Shown here: positions 52,391-62,490 of the stretch, one piece after another | How the letters are laid out: each line of letters begins with the position of its first letter | How positions within the stretch are numbered: position 1 is the first letter of the stretch | Source of the DNA: Streptomyces capillispiralis | Lineage (GTDB): Bacteria > Actinomycetota > Actinomycetes > Streptomycetales > Streptomycetaceae | Reading direction: 5' to 3' | Length of the DNA: 64,000 nt | Assembly (NCBI RefSeq): GCF_007829875.1 | Contig: NZ_VIWV01000001.1 | Span: 2,388,501-2,452,500, forward strand | Notes under the pieces: model-generated | The model's input: the letters and a program-made list of their open reading frames with translations, nothing else | What the model was told of the DNA's origin: nothing | The model's database searches: none | Position numbers and translations under genes: made by a program

Positions 52391-52427
52391 ACGCCGGACG
52401 GGCTGATCCGCTCAGCCCGTCCGGCGT
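52391..52427. terminator. Bidirectional terminator between putR and serA
   Basis: A perfect 16-bp stem (52391-52406 with 52412-52427) and a five-base loop between the convergent genes. Confidence 0.85.
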
Positions 52428-52465
52428 GTGAGTCCGTTCGGCCGGGGGCGGGGCCCCCGGTCGCC

Positions 52466-54055
52466 TCAGACCAGGTTGACGGAGCGCGCCGAGGTCGCCC
52501 CGACCTCCGCGGCCAGCTCGCCCAGCACCGCGGGGTTCACCGTGTCGTCGACCGTCAGCACGGCGAGCGCCTCGCCGCCGACCGCCGCCCGGGCGACCTG
52601 CATGCCGGCGATGTTGATGCCCGCCTCGCCGAGGATGCGGCCCACGGTGCCGACGACACCCGGACGGTCCTCGTAGCGCAGGACGACCATGTGGTCGGCG
52701 AGGGCGAGGTCCACGTCGTAGTCGCCGACGGCGACGATCTTCTGGACGTGCTTGGGGCCGGCCAGCGTGCCGGAGACGGAGATCTCCTCGCCGTCGGAGA
52801 GGGTGCCGCGCACGGTGACCACGTTGCGGTGGTCGGCCGACTCCGAGCTGGTGGTCAGCCGCACCTCGACGCCGCGCTCCTGGGCGAACAGCGGGGCGTT
52901 GACGTAGGACACGGTCTCGTCGACGACGTCCTCGAAGACACCCTTGAGGGCGGACAGCTCCAGCACCTTCACATCGTGCTGGGTGATCTCGCCGTACACC
53001 TCGACGTCCAGGCGGACCGCGACCTCACCGGCGAGCGCGGTGAAGATCCGGCCGAGGCGCTCGGCGAGCGGCAGACCCGGCTTGACGTCCTCGGCGATGA
53101 CCCCGCCCTGCACGTTCACCGCGTCCGGGACCAGCTCGCCGGCGAGCGCGAGGCGCACCGAGCGGGCGACGGCGATACCGGCCTTCTCCTGCGCCTCGTC
53201 GGTGGAGGCACCGAGGTGCGGGGTGCAGACGACCTGGTCGAACTCGAAGAGCGGGGAGTCGGTGCACGGCTCCTTGGCGTACACGTCCAGGCCGGCGCCG
53301 GCGACCCGGCCCTCCTTGAGCGCCGAGTACAGCGCCTCCTCGTCGACGATGCCGCCGCGCGCGGCGTTGATGACGCGCACGCTCGGCTTGACCTTGCGCA
53401 GCGCCTCGTCGCCGATGAGGCCGACGGTCTCGGGGGTCTTCGGCAGGTGGACGGTGATGAAGTCGGAGACCTCGAGCAGCTCGTCCAGCGACAGGACCTT
53501 GACGCCCATCTGCGCGGCCCGCGCGGGCTGGATGTAGGGGTCGTAGGCGACGACCTTCATGCCGAAGCCGGACATCCGCTGCGCGACGAGGGCGCCGATC
53601 CGCCCCAGGCCCACGACACCGAGGGTCTTCTCGGCGAGCTCGACGCCCGTGTACTTGCTGCGCTTCCACTCGCCGTTCTTCAGCGCGGCGTTGGCCTGCG
53701 GGATGTGGCGGGCGGTGGCGACGATCAGACCGCAGGCCAGCTCGGCGGCGGTCACGATGTTCGAGGTGGGGGCGTTGACGACCATCACGCCGGCCTTGGT
53801 GGCGGCGGAGACGTCGACGTTGTCGAGGCCGACGCCGGCGCGGGCGACGACCTTGAGCCTGTTCGCGGCGGCGATCGCCTCGGCGTCGACCTTGGTGGCC
53901 GAGCGGATCAGGATCGCGTCCACGTCGGCGATGGCCGGGAGCAGTTCCGCGCGGTCCGCGCCGTTGCACTGGCGGATCTCGAAGTCCGGCCCGAGTGCGT
54001 CGACGGTGGCGGGCGACAGCTCTTCAGCGATGAGTACGACGGGTTTCGAGCTCAC
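52466..54055 (-). CDS. serA: D-3-phosphoglycerate dehydrogenase
   Basis: A 529-residue enzyme, first step of serine synthesis. The catalytic part has GVGLDNVDVSAATKAG, the NAD site VVGLGRIGALVAQRM, the arginine in INAARGGIVDEEAL and the His in TPHLGASTDEAQ. The long C-terminal half contains the allosteric substrate-binding domain and an ACT domain (VVLRYEDRPGVVGTVGRILGEAGINIAGMQ), typical of actinobacterial SerA and a sign of serine feedback. The start is GTG at 54055. It follows ilvC on the same strand but a strong terminator lies between. Confidence 0.97.
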   Translation of the reverse strand: MSSKPVVLIAEELSPATVDALGPDFEIRQCNGADRAELLPAIADVDAILIRSATKVDAEAIAAANRLKVVARAGVGLDNVDVSAATKAGVMVVNAPTSNIVTAAELACGLIVATARHIPQANAALKNGEWKRSKYTGVELAEKTLGVVGLGRIGALVAQRMSGFGMKVVAYDPYIQPARAAQMGVKVLSLDELLEVSDFITVHLPKTPETVGLIGDEALRKVKPSVRVINAARGGIVDEEALYSALKEGRVAGAGLDVYAKEPCTDSPLFEFDQVVCTPHLGASTDEAQEKAGIAVARSVRLALAGELVPDAVNVQGGVIAEDVKPGLPLAERLGRIFTALAGEVAVRLDVEVYGEITQHDVKVLELSALKGVFEDVVDETVSYVNAPLFAQERGVEVRLTTSSESADHRNVVTVRGTLSDGEEISVSGTLAGPKHVQKIVAVGDYDVDLALADHMVVLRYEDRPGVVGTVGRILGEAGINIAGMQVARAAVGGEALAVLTVDDTVNPAVLGELAAEVGATSARSVNLV

Positions 54056-54275
54056 GTGAGTCCTCACAAGTCCAATGCGGACGGCCGTCCCGACGGCCGC
54101 AGGCGGTGAAGAAGTGCTAGCCGCGTGGAAGACGCACGACGCTGTGGGCCTGACGCGTATGTAGTGCAGCAGTCTAGTGGCGCCGGGGGCGTCGTCTTAC
54201 GCCGCTTCGGAAGGATCACCCGTCCGTGGCAGGACGGGATGGACAACGCCGTACCACCGACGTTACCCCGGGTTC

Positions 54276-54314
54276 GGCCGAGGGGCCGGAGCATGCCGCT
54301 CCGGCCCCTCGGCC
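54276..54314 (-). terminator. Terminator downstream of ilvC
   Basis: A perfect 17-bp stem (54276-54292 with 54298-54314) with a five-base loop, beginning seven bases past the ilvC stop. It closes the ilvBNC unit before serA. Confidence 0.85.
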
Positions 54315-54321
54315 ATGAGGC

Positions 54322-55419
<1,098 letters not shown>

Positions 55420-55944
55420 TTACGCCGACCGGTCCAGGGCGCGCAGCGACCGGTCCGTGATCGAGCGGGCACCGCGGCCGATCGCGATCGTGCCGGACTG
55501 GACGAGCTCCTTGATGCCGAACGGCTCCAGCATCTTGAGCATGGCGGACAGCTTGTCGCTGCTTCCGGTGGCCTCGATGGTCACGGCCTCCGGCGAGACG
55601 TCCACGGTCTTGGCGCGGAACAGCTGGACGATCTCGACGATCTGGGAGCGCGTCTCGTTGTCCGCGCGCACCTTCACCAGAACGAGTTCGCGCTGGACCG
55701 CCTGCCCGGGTTCGAGTTCGACGATCTTCAGCACGTTGACGAGCTTGTTGAGCTGCTTGGTGACCTGCTCCAGCGGGAACTCCTCGACGCTCACCACGAT
55801 GGTGATGCGGGAGATGTCGGGGTGTTCGGTGACGCCGACCGCGAGCGAGTCGATGTTGAAGCCGCGGCGCGAGAACAGGGCGGCGATCCGGGCCAGGATG
55901 CCCGGGGTGTTCTCCACCAGGACGGAGAGCGTGTGCTTGGACAT
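55420..55944 (-). CDS. ilvN: Acetolactate synthase small (regulatory) subunit
   Basis: A 174-residue regulatory subunit. The N-terminal ACT domain reads HTLSVLVENTPGILARIAALFSRRGFNIDSL, which binds valine and gives feedback control over IlvB; the C-terminal half stabilises the complex. The start is ATG at 55944, 37 bases after ilvB. Confidence 0.97.
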   Translation of the reverse strand: MSKHTLSVLVENTPGILARIAALFSRRGFNIDSLAVGVTEHPDISRITIVVSVEEFPLEQVTKQLNKLVNVLKIVELEPGQAVQRELVLVKVRADNETRSQIVEIVQLFRAKTVDVSPEAVTIEATGSSDKLSAMLKMLEPFGIKELVQSGTIAIGRGARSITDRSLRALDRSA

Positions 55945-55981
55945 GATCTGCTTCCTCTGCTCCTGAAAGTCCTGACGGCTG

Positions 55982-57829
55982 TCAGTCGTCTTCGTTGTCG
56001 CCGAAGTCGGGGCGGACGTCCCGGGCGGCCATGATCTCGTCGTTGGAGGTGCCGGCGGCGACCATCGGCCACACCATCGCGTCCTCGTGGACGATGAAGT
56101 CCACGACGACCGGACGGTCGTTGACGGAGTTCGCCTCCTCGATGACCTTGTCGAGGTCGGCCGGGTCCTCGCAGCGGATCGCGTAACAGCCCATGGCCTC
56201 CGACAGCTTCACGAAGTCGGGGACGCGGGTGCCCCTGGCCTCCGGGTTGACGTCGTCGGGACCGGAGTGCAGCACCGTGTTGGAGTACCGCTGGTTGTAG
56301 AAGAGGGTCTGCCACTGGCGGACCATCCCGAGGGCGCCGTTGTTGATGATGGCGACCTTGATCGGGATGTTGTTCAGGGCGCAGGTGGTGAGTTCCTGGT
56401 TGGTCATCTGGAAGCAGCCGTCGCCGTCGATCGCCCAGACGGTGCGGTCGGGCGCGCCGGTCTTGGCGCCCATGGCGGCCGGGACGGCGTAGCCCATGGT
56501 TCCGGCGCCGCCGGAGTTCAGCCAGGTGGCGGGCTTGTCGTACGCGATGAAGTGCGCGGCCCACATCTGGTGCTGGCCGACGCCCGCCGCGAACACCGTG
56601 CCCTCGGGCGCGAGCTGCCCGATGCGCTCGATGACCTGCTGCGGGGAGAGCGAGCCGTCCTGGGGCAGGTCGTAGCCGAGGGGGTAGGTCTCGCGCCAGC
56701 GGTTCAGGTCGTTCCACCAGGCGGTGTAGTCGCCGTGGTGACCCTCGGCGTGCTCCTTCTGGACGGCCTGGACGAGGTCGGCGATGACCTCGCGGGCGTC
56801 ACCGACGATCGGCACGTCGGCGGCGCGGTTCTTGCCGATCTCGGCGGGGTCGATGTCGGCGTGGACGATCTTGGCGTGCGGGGCGAAGCTGTCCAGCTTG
56901 CCGGTGACGCGGTCGTCGAAGCGGGCTCCGAGGGCGACGATCAGGTCGGCCTTCTGCAGCGCGGTGACGGCGGTGACCGAACCGTGCATGCCCGGCATTC
57001 CCACGTGCAGCGGGTGGCTGTCGGGGAACGCGCCGAGCGCCATCAGGGTGGTGGTGACGGGCGCTCCGGTGAGTTCGGCGAGGACCTTCAGCTCGGCGGT
57101 GGCCCGCGCCTTGAGGACGCCGCCGCCGACGTAGAGGACCGGCCGCTTCGCGGCGGTGATCAGCTTGGCGGCCTCGCGGATCTGCTTGGCGTGCGGCTTG
57201 GTGACGGGCCGGTAGCCGGGCAGGTCCATGGTGGGCGGCCAGGAGAAGGTGGTCTTCGCCTGGAGGACGTCCTTGGGGATGTCGACCAGCACCGGGCCGG
57301 GGCGGCCGGTGGAGGCGATGTGGAACGCCTGGGCGATCACCCGCGGGATGTCCTCGGCCTTGGTGACCAGGAAGCTGTGCTTGGTGATCGGCATGGTGAT
57401 GCCGACGATGTCCGCCTCCTGGAAGGCGTCCGTGCCGATCGACTTGGAGACGACCTGGCCGGTGATCGCGACCAGCGGCACGGAGTCCATGTGCGCGTCG
57501 CCGATCGGCGTGACCAGGTTGGTGGCGCCGGGGCCGGAGGTCGCCATGCAGACGCCGACCTTGCCGGTGGCCTGCGCGTAACCGGTGGCCGCGTGGCCGG
57601 CGCCCTGCTCGTGCCGGACCAGCACGTGGCGCACCCGGGTGGAGTCCATCAGCGGGTCGTAGGCCGGAAGGATCGTGCCGCCGGGAATGCCGAATACCGT
57701 GTCGGCGCCGACCTCCTCGAGAGAGCGGATGAGGGACTGCGCGCCCGTGACGTGCTCGACGGGGGCGGACTGTCCTCCGGATCGGGGCCGCGGCTGAGGG
57801 TGAGGGGCCCCGGAGGCCTGCTCGGTCAT
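55982..57829 (-). CDS. ilvB: Acetolactate synthase large subunit
   Basis: A 615-residue thiamine-diphosphate enzyme making acetolactate or acetohydroxybutyrate, the first common step of branched-chain synthesis. Landmarks: [19 protein letters not shown] (catalytic Glu region follows), [17 protein letters not shown], and the TPP-binding [15 protein letters not shown] with [14 protein letters not shown] 30-residue polar start is normal here. I took ATG 57829 (MTEQASG); ATG 57835, two codons earlier, is equally possible. Expression is controlled by the leader peptide and attenuator upstream. Confidence 0.97.
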   Translation of the reverse strand: MTEQASGAPHPQPRPRSGGQSAPVEHVTGAQSLIRSLEEVGADTVFGIPGGTILPAYDPLMDSTRVRHVLVRHEQGAGHAATGYAQATGKVGVCMATSGPGATNLVTPIGDAHMDSVPLVAITGQVVSKSIGTDAFQEADIVGITMPITKHSFLVTKAEDIPRVIAQAFHIASTGRPGPVLVDIPKDVLQAKTTFSWPPTMDLPGYRPVTKPHAKQIREAAKLITAAKRPVLYVGGGVLKARATAELKVLAELTGAPVTTTLMALGAFPDSHPLHVGMPGMHGSVTAVTALQKADLIVALGARFDDRVTGKLDSFAPHAKIVHADIDPAEIGKNRAADVPIVGDAREVIADLVQAVQKEHAEGHHGDYTAWWNDLNRWRETYPLGYDLPQDGSLSPQQVIERIGQLAPEGTVFAAGVGQHQMWAAHFIAYDKPATWLNSGGAGTMGYAVPAAMGAKTGAPDRTVWAIDGDGCFQMTNQELTTCALNNIPIKVAIINNGALGMVRQWQTLFYNQRYSNTVLHSGPDDVNPEARGTRVPDFVKLSEAMGCYAIRCEDPADLDKVIEEANSVNDRPVVVDFIVHEDAMVWPMVAAGTSNDEIMAARDVRPDFGDNEDD

Positions 57830-57909
57830 CGGCATTCTCTTCTCGATGCTGAGGGTTTTTGCGAGGTTTGTACGGGTTACGCGTGCTGCTCGACAGGTGC
57901 CTGTGCAAC

Positions 57910-57943
57910 AAAAAACCCCTCGTGCCGTAAGGCAAGCGAGGGG
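57910..57943 (-). terminator. Attenuator terminator before ilvB
   Basis: On the minus strand CCCCTCG (57943-57937) pairs with CGAGGGG (57922-57916), with an inner TGCC/GGCA stem and GTAA-type loop, followed by six T (57915-57910). A classical intrinsic terminator between the leader peptide and ilvB, unusual in this genome for its long T run. Confidence 0.85.
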
Positions 57944-57985
57944 AGCGCGCCGGGAGGTGGGTCGCTGAGCGATCGGGGCTCAGCG

Positions 57986-58027
57986 TCAGCCGACGCGCTG
58001 TCCAAGTACGAGAATTCGGGTGCGCAT
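57986..58027 (-). CDS. ilvB leader peptide
   Basis: A 13-residue reading frame, MRTRILVLGQRVG, beginning at ATG 58027 with GGGGGAGGG eight bases upstream. Five of its 13 residues are Ile, Leu or Val, including a run ILVL. It is followed after 42 bases by an intrinsic terminator and then ilvB, the classic layout of ribosome-mediated attenuation in response to branched-chain aminoacyl-tRNA levels. Leader peptides of this type have been described for actinobacterial ilvB. Confidence 0.85.
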   Translation of the reverse strand: MRTRILVLGQRVG

Positions 58028-58052
58028 GGCACTGACCCTCCCCCCGGCGCGC

Positions 58053-58070
58053 ACCCACTGTCAAGTGGGT
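58053..58070. promoter_or_regulatory. Inverted repeat at the end of the GGDEF-EAL gene
   Basis: ACCCACT and AGTGGGT flank GTCA (seven-base arms) and cover the stop codon of the GGDEF-EAL gene, 26 bases before the ilvB leader start. A TTGACA lies inside on the minus strand but no matching -10 is seen. It could be a weak terminator or an operator for the ilv unit. Confidence 0.35.
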
Positions 58071-61057
58071 GGGACGGGAGTCTCATTATGTGAGCGCAGT
58101 GCCGTACCGCCCTGGAGTACGGCGGTCACTCCGCCGGAGTACGCCCCGGCCCCACCGCCCGCGAAGGCCGGTTCGGCCGGCCCGTGCGGCAGCGGATAGT
58201 GCCCGGCGGTCAGCGCCCTGCGCAGCCGGTACTCGTCGAGCGGTCCGGAGAAGGCCATGCCCTGCCCGTGGGTGCAGCCCATCGCGCGCAGGGCCGCGGC
58301 CTGCTCGGGCAGGTCCACGCCGTCGGCCACGGACTGCATCCCGAGGTCGGCGGCGATCCGCAGCAGCCCACTGGTGATCTTGTGCAGCCGCGCGGACTCC
58401 ACCACGCCGTCGACCAGGCTGCGGTCCAGCTTCAGCACGTCGACGGGGAGCCGCCTGAGGGCCGTGATCGCGGCGAGTCCGCTGCCGAAGCCGTCGAGGG
58501 CGATCCGGACGCCGACCCGCTTGAGCACGGCCAGCCGGCGCTCCAACTCGTCCAGGGGGACCCTGGGGTCGGCGTCGGCCAGCTCGACGACCAGCGAACC
58601 CGACGGCAGCCCGTGCCGGGTGAGCAGCGCCTCGATCGAGCCCAGCGGCAGCGACCGGTCCAGCAGGCGGCGTGCGCTCAGCCGGACGGCGACGGGCACG
58701 GGCAGACCGGTCGCGTGCCGCTCGGCGGCCTGCTCCACGGCCTCCTCCAGTACCCACCGGCCCAGCTCGGCCGTCTTCTCGCTGTCCTCGGCCACCCGCA
58801 GGAACTCCGCGGGGGTGAAGAGCACCCCCTGGGACGAGCGCCAGCGGGCCTGGGCGCAGACCGACGTGATCCGGCCGTCCGCGAGGCACACCACCGGCTG
58901 GTGCAGCAGCGCGAACTCGCCGTGGTGCAGCGCCGCGCGCAGCCGGGTGGCCAGCTCGGCCCGGCGCGCGACGTCCTGCTGCATCTGCGGCTTGTACAGC
59001 TCCACCCGGCCCTTGCCGGCCGCCTTGGCCCGGTACATGGCGAGGTCGGCGTTGCGCAGCAGCTCACCCGCGCCGAGACCGGGTTCGGCGAAGGCGACAC
59101 CGATGGAGGCGTTGACGCGGACATCGTTGCCGTCGATGGCGTACGGCTGGGAGAGCGTGACTCTGAGACGGTCGGCCAGCTCCAGGATGTGCCGCTCCCG
59201 GGCGTCCCGGTCCCGCACCCCGTCCCCGACGATCAGGGCGGCGAACTCGTCGCCGCCGAGCCGGGAGGCGGTGTCGCCCTTGCGGACGGCGTCCTGGAGC
59301 CGGCGGGCGGCCTGGACGAGCAGTTCGTCCCCGGCCTGGTGCCCGATCGTGTCGTTGACCCCCTTGAAGCCGTCGAGGTCGATGAAGAGCACGGCCGTGC
59401 CCAGGAGGGCGGCCCCGCGGTCCGAGGCGCGGCGGCCGGACAGGGCCTGCTGGACGCGCCGGGTGAACAGGGCGCGGTTGGGCAGGTCGGTGAGCGGGTC
59501 GTGTTCCGCGTTGTGCTGGAGCTGCGCCTGGAGCCGCACTCTCTCGGTCACGTCGCGGCTGTTGAAGATGAGGCCGCCGTGGTGCCGGTTGACGGTCGAC
59601 TCGACGTTCAGCCAGCCGCCGTCGCCGGAGCGGAAGCGGCACTCGATGCGGGTGGTGGGCTCCTCGACCGGGTTGGCGGCGAGGAAGCGGCGCACCTCGT
59701 GGACCACGCAGCCCAGGTCCTCCGGGTGGATGAGACCGGCCAGCTCCGTGCCGACCAGGTCCTCCGCGGGACGGCCGTACACCCCGGCGGCGGCCGGGGA
59801 GACGTAGCGGAGGATGCCGGTGGGCGCGGCGATCATGATGACGTCGCTGGAGCCCTGCACCAGGGAGCGGAAGTGGTTCTCCTTCTGCGCCAGTTCCTGG
59901 GTGAGCGTGATGTTGTCGAGCAGCATGATGCCCTGGCGCACGACCAGGGCGAGCACCACGGTGCCGCCGGTGAGCAGGACGACGCGGTCGACGCTGCGGC
60001 CGTTGAGGACGTTGTAGAGGATGCCCAGGGTGCACACGGCCGCGGCGAGGTAGGGCGTGAGCGCGGCGAGGGAGCCGGCGATGGGCCGGGAGACCGGATA
60101 CCGGCCGTGCTCGCCGCCGGGCGCGGGCGGGTGGTGGTCGTGGTGGGGCACGCCGGGCCGCCCCGGCAGGTGCTCGCGGACCACGCGCGAGTGCCCCTCG
60201 CCCTCGGGCGGGCCGCCGCGGGGCGCCGTCCACGGGGCGTACGCGAGGAGCAGCGAGCCGGCGAACCAGCCCGCGTCGAGCAGTTGTCCCGAGCGGTAGC
60301 TGTCGTGCAGCAGCGGGGAGGTGAACAGGGCGTCGCACATCACGGTCAGCGCGAGCGCGCCGATCGCGGTGTTGACCGCGGACCGGTTCACCGCCGAGCG
60401 CCGGAAGTGCAGCGCGAGCACCATGCTCACCAGCGCGATGTCGAGCAGCGGGTACGCCAGTGACAGCGCGGTGTGCGCGACGCCCGGGCCCTCGGCCTGC
60501 GCCGCCTGGGCGAGCGCCAGACTCCAGGCGAGGGTGAGCAGGGAGCCGCCGATCAGCCAGGCGTCCAGGGCGAGACAGACCCAGCCGGCCTTGGTCACGG
60601 GCCGTTTGGCGAGCACCAGCAGTCCCACGATGGCGGGCGGCGCGAAGCACAGGAAGAACAGGTCGGCGTAGCTGGGGCTGGGCACGGGAAGTCCGAGGAC
60701 GACCTCGTACCACCCCCAGACCAGGTTGCCCAGGGCGGCCATGGCCGAGGAGAGGCCGAACAGCAGCCAGGCGGGTCGAAACCGGGTGCGCGGGCTGCGG
60801 GCGTAGACGCAGCAGGAGACGGCGGCGGCCGCGGCCGCGGCGCTCAGGCCGAAGTCGCCCATGATCAGCGCGAGTTGTTCCGAGCCCCAGCCGAACGCGG
60901 CGCCGACGGCGTACGCCGCGCAGACGAGGGCGAGAACGAGTTGCGCGACCGGGCCGGGCCGGCGGCAGGCGGCCGGCGCACCGGTCAGCGGGGACCGCGG
61001 AGCGGGCCGCGGTCGCAGGGCTCCCTCGAGCGTGGGGGTGGGGGTGGGCGCGCTCAC
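58061..61057 (-). CDS. Membrane PAS-GGDEF-EAL protein with degenerate EAL domain
   Basis: A 998-residue cyclic di-GMP signalling protein. About eight to ten membrane helices (residues about 40-390) form an unnamed sensor; a PAS domain follows (about 400-520, HFRSLVQGSSDVIMIAAPTG), then GGDEF (about 535-690) with the intact signature RLGGDEFAALI, and an EAL-like domain (about 715-960). In the EAL part, the EAL triplet reads AQA, NLSA reads RLSA, the DDFG site reads LDGFG and EGVE reads DGVD, so phosphodiesterase activity is unlikely. It should make cyclic di-GMP and perhaps bind a nucleotide in the dead EAL. The start is GTG at 61057. Confidence 0.9.
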   Translation of the reverse strand: MSAPTPTPTLEGALRPRPAPRSPLTGAPAACRRPGPVAQLVLALVCAAYAVGAAFGWGSEQLALIMGDFGLSAAAAAAAVSCCVYARSPRTRFRPAWLLFGLSSAMAALGNLVWGWYEVVLGLPVPSPSYADLFFLCFAPPAIVGLLVLAKRPVTKAGWVCLALDAWLIGGSLLTLAWSLALAQAAQAEGPGVAHTALSLAYPLLDIALVSMVLALHFRRSAVNRSAVNTAIGALALTVMCDALFTSPLLHDSYRSGQLLDAGWFAGSLLLAYAPWTAPRGGPPEGEGHSRVVREHLPGRPGVPHHDHHPPAPGGEHGRYPVSRPIAGSLAALTPYLAAAVCTLGILYNVLNGRSVDRVVLLTGGTVVLALVVRQGIMLLDNITLTQELAQKENHFRSLVQGSSDVIMIAAPTGILRYVSPAAAGVYGRPAEDLVGTELAGLIHPEDLGCVVHEVRRFLAANPVEEPTTRIECRFRSGDGGWLNVESTVNRHHGGLIFNSRDVTERVRLQAQLQHNAEHDPLTDLPNRALFTRRVQQALSGRRASDRGAALLGTAVLFIDLDGFKGVNDTIGHQAGDELLVQAARRLQDAVRKGDTASRLGGDEFAALIVGDGVRDRDARERHILELADRLRVTLSQPYAIDGNDVRVNASIGVAFAEPGLGAGELLRNADLAMYRAKAAGKGRVELYKPQMQQDVARRAELATRLRAALHHGEFALLHQPVVCLADGRITSVCAQARWRSSQGVLFTPAEFLRVAEDSEKTAELGRWVLEEAVEQAAERHATGLPVPVAVRLSARRLLDRSLPLGSIEALLTRHGLPSGSLVVELADADPRVPLDELERRLAVLKRVGVRIALDGFGSGLAAITALRRLPVDVLKLDRSLVDGVVESARLHKITSGLLRIAADLGMQSVADGVDLPEQAAALRAMGCTHGQGMAFSGPLDEYRLRRALTAGHYPLPHGPAEPAFAGGGAGAYSGGVTAVLQGGTALRSHNETPVPPT

Positions 61058-61465
61058 CGGGGCCTCCCGGTCCGCGCCGCTCCCGGATCCCCCGGTCCCC
61101 GGAGCGCCGGGCGGGCCTGCCGCCCGCGGCCCGCGTGCCGGAGGTCGTGGCCGCGGCCGCCGTCACGGCAGCGGTGCCGGAGGTGGTGGCCGCCGTGCTG
61201 GCCGCGGCTGCGCGCGGCCGTGCACCAGGGTCGTCGCCGACGGCTCCGCCGCGTGGGATCGCTCGTCCTTAGGCCGTGCATCGCCCGTCGCCCCCCTCAC
61301 AGTCTGCGTTCCATCCCTCGCGCCGGTGGTCAACGGCGCAGCCCCTTTCGGGACGATACACCAGTCTCGTCACTCAGGGACATAGGTTCTCTACGCTCCG
61401 TGACGATCAACTGATATACGAGTACCCACCGCTCCCGTGAAGTCGCGGACGGTACTCGAAACGGA
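61058..61465 (-). promoter_or_regulatory. Upstream region of the GGDEF-EAL gene
   Basis: 408 bases without a credible gene. A 20-base motif beginning GTGCCGGAGGT occurs twice (near 61136 and 61179) in a very GC-rich stretch. The AT-richer part at 61375-61425 (minus strand TTGATCGTCAC and GAGAACCTATG) is the likeliest promoter. Open frames on both strands here are low-complexity and lack ribosome sites. Confidence 0.35.
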
Positions 61466-62416
61466 CTAGTTGCTTTCCACTCCCGTCACCAGGATCACGT
61501 TGCCGAGCTCCTCCTGGTTCAGGAAACGGCGCAATTGGTCCACCAGCAATCGCTTCGCGCGCGGCAGGAAGGCGGACGTGGGGCCCCCGACGTGCGGGCT
61601 GATGAGCACACCCGGCGCCCGCCACAAGGGGTGTTCAGCGGGCAGCGGCTCGGGATCGGTGACGTCGAGGGCCGCGGTGATCCGGCCGCTCTCCAGCTCG
61701 CTGAGCAGTGCCTTGGTGTCGACGACGCCCCCGCGGGCCACGTTCACGAGCAGCGCGCCGTCCTTCATCCGGGCCAGGAAACCGGCGTCCACGAGGTGCC
61801 GGGTGGTCTCGGTGAGCGGAGTGGAGAGGACGACGACGTCCGCCTCCGGCAGCAGGGAGGACAGGTCGGTGAGCGGAAGCACCGGGCCGCGCTCCGTGGT
61901 GCGCGCGGAGCGCGCGACGCGCGCCACCCGCGCGAGTTCGAACGGCGCGAGCCGGTCCTCGATGGCCGCGCCGATCGATCCGTAGCCCACGATGAGCACG
62001 TTCTTGTCCGCGAGCGCGGGCCGGAACCCGCCGCGCCACTCCCCCTTGTCCTGCGCCCGCACGAAGTCGGGGATGCCGCGCAGCGAGGCCAGGATCAGCG
62101 CGAGGGTCAGCTCGGCGGTGCTGGCCTCGTGCACACCGCGCGCGTTGCACAGCCGCACGCCGGGGGGCAGGTGCCGCAGACCGGGCTGCACGTGGTCGAC
62201 GCCGGCCGACAGGGTCTGCACGACCCGGACCGAGCGCATCAGCGGCAGCGGGCGCACACCGATGCCGACGGGCTTCATGTACGGCACGACGTAGAAGACG
62301 CAGTCGGCCGGGTCGGCGGGGAACTCCTCCTCACCGTCCCAGTGGCGGTAGCGCGGCCCCTCGGGGAGCCCCTCGATCTCGTCCGGCGGAAGGGGAAGCC
62401 ATACGTCAGCAGTCAT
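61466..62416 (-). CDS. D-isomer-specific 2-hydroxyacid dehydrogenase
   Basis: A 316-residue NAD(P)-dependent dehydrogenase. The Rossmann site is VLIVGYGSIGAAIEDRL; catalytic residues are the Arg in NVARGGVVDTKAL, the Glu in DVTDPEPLPAEHPLW and the His in SPHVGGPTSAFLPRA. The substrate is unknown; hydroxypyruvate or glyoxylate reductases are in the same family. The start is ATG at 62416. It diverges from the aldo/keto reductase gene with a 74-bp shared promoter region. Confidence 0.9.
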   Translation of the reverse strand: MTADVWLPLPPDEIEGLPEGPRYRHWDGEEEFPADPADCVFYVVPYMKPVGIGVRPLPLMRSVRVVQTLSAGVDHVQPGLRHLPPGVRLCNARGVHEASTAELTLALILASLRGIPDFVRAQDKGEWRGGFRPALADKNVLIVGYGSIGAAIEDRLAPFELARVARVARSARTTERGPVLPLTDLSSLLPEADVVVLSTPLTETTRHLVDAGFLARMKDGALLVNVARGGVVDTKALLSELESGRITAALDVTDPEPLPAEHPLWRAPGVLISPHVGGPTSAFLPRAKRLLVDQLRRFLNQEELGNVILVTGVESN

Positions 62417-62490
62417 GCCCGGGAGGCTAGTTCAAGCACGCGGGACGGCAGAGGTTAGGTTGGGGGCCACAGAGGGAGGGTCACGAGCAG

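Noticed and set aside
51752..54109. Long plus-strand frame across the putR end and opposite serA
   Set aside because: Overlaps two strong genes and a terminator; composition is that of an antisense frame.
61054..61281. Minus-strand 75-codon frame upstream of the GGDEF-EAL gene
   Set aside because: Arg/His/Gly low-complexity product overlapping the start of the real gene in another frame.
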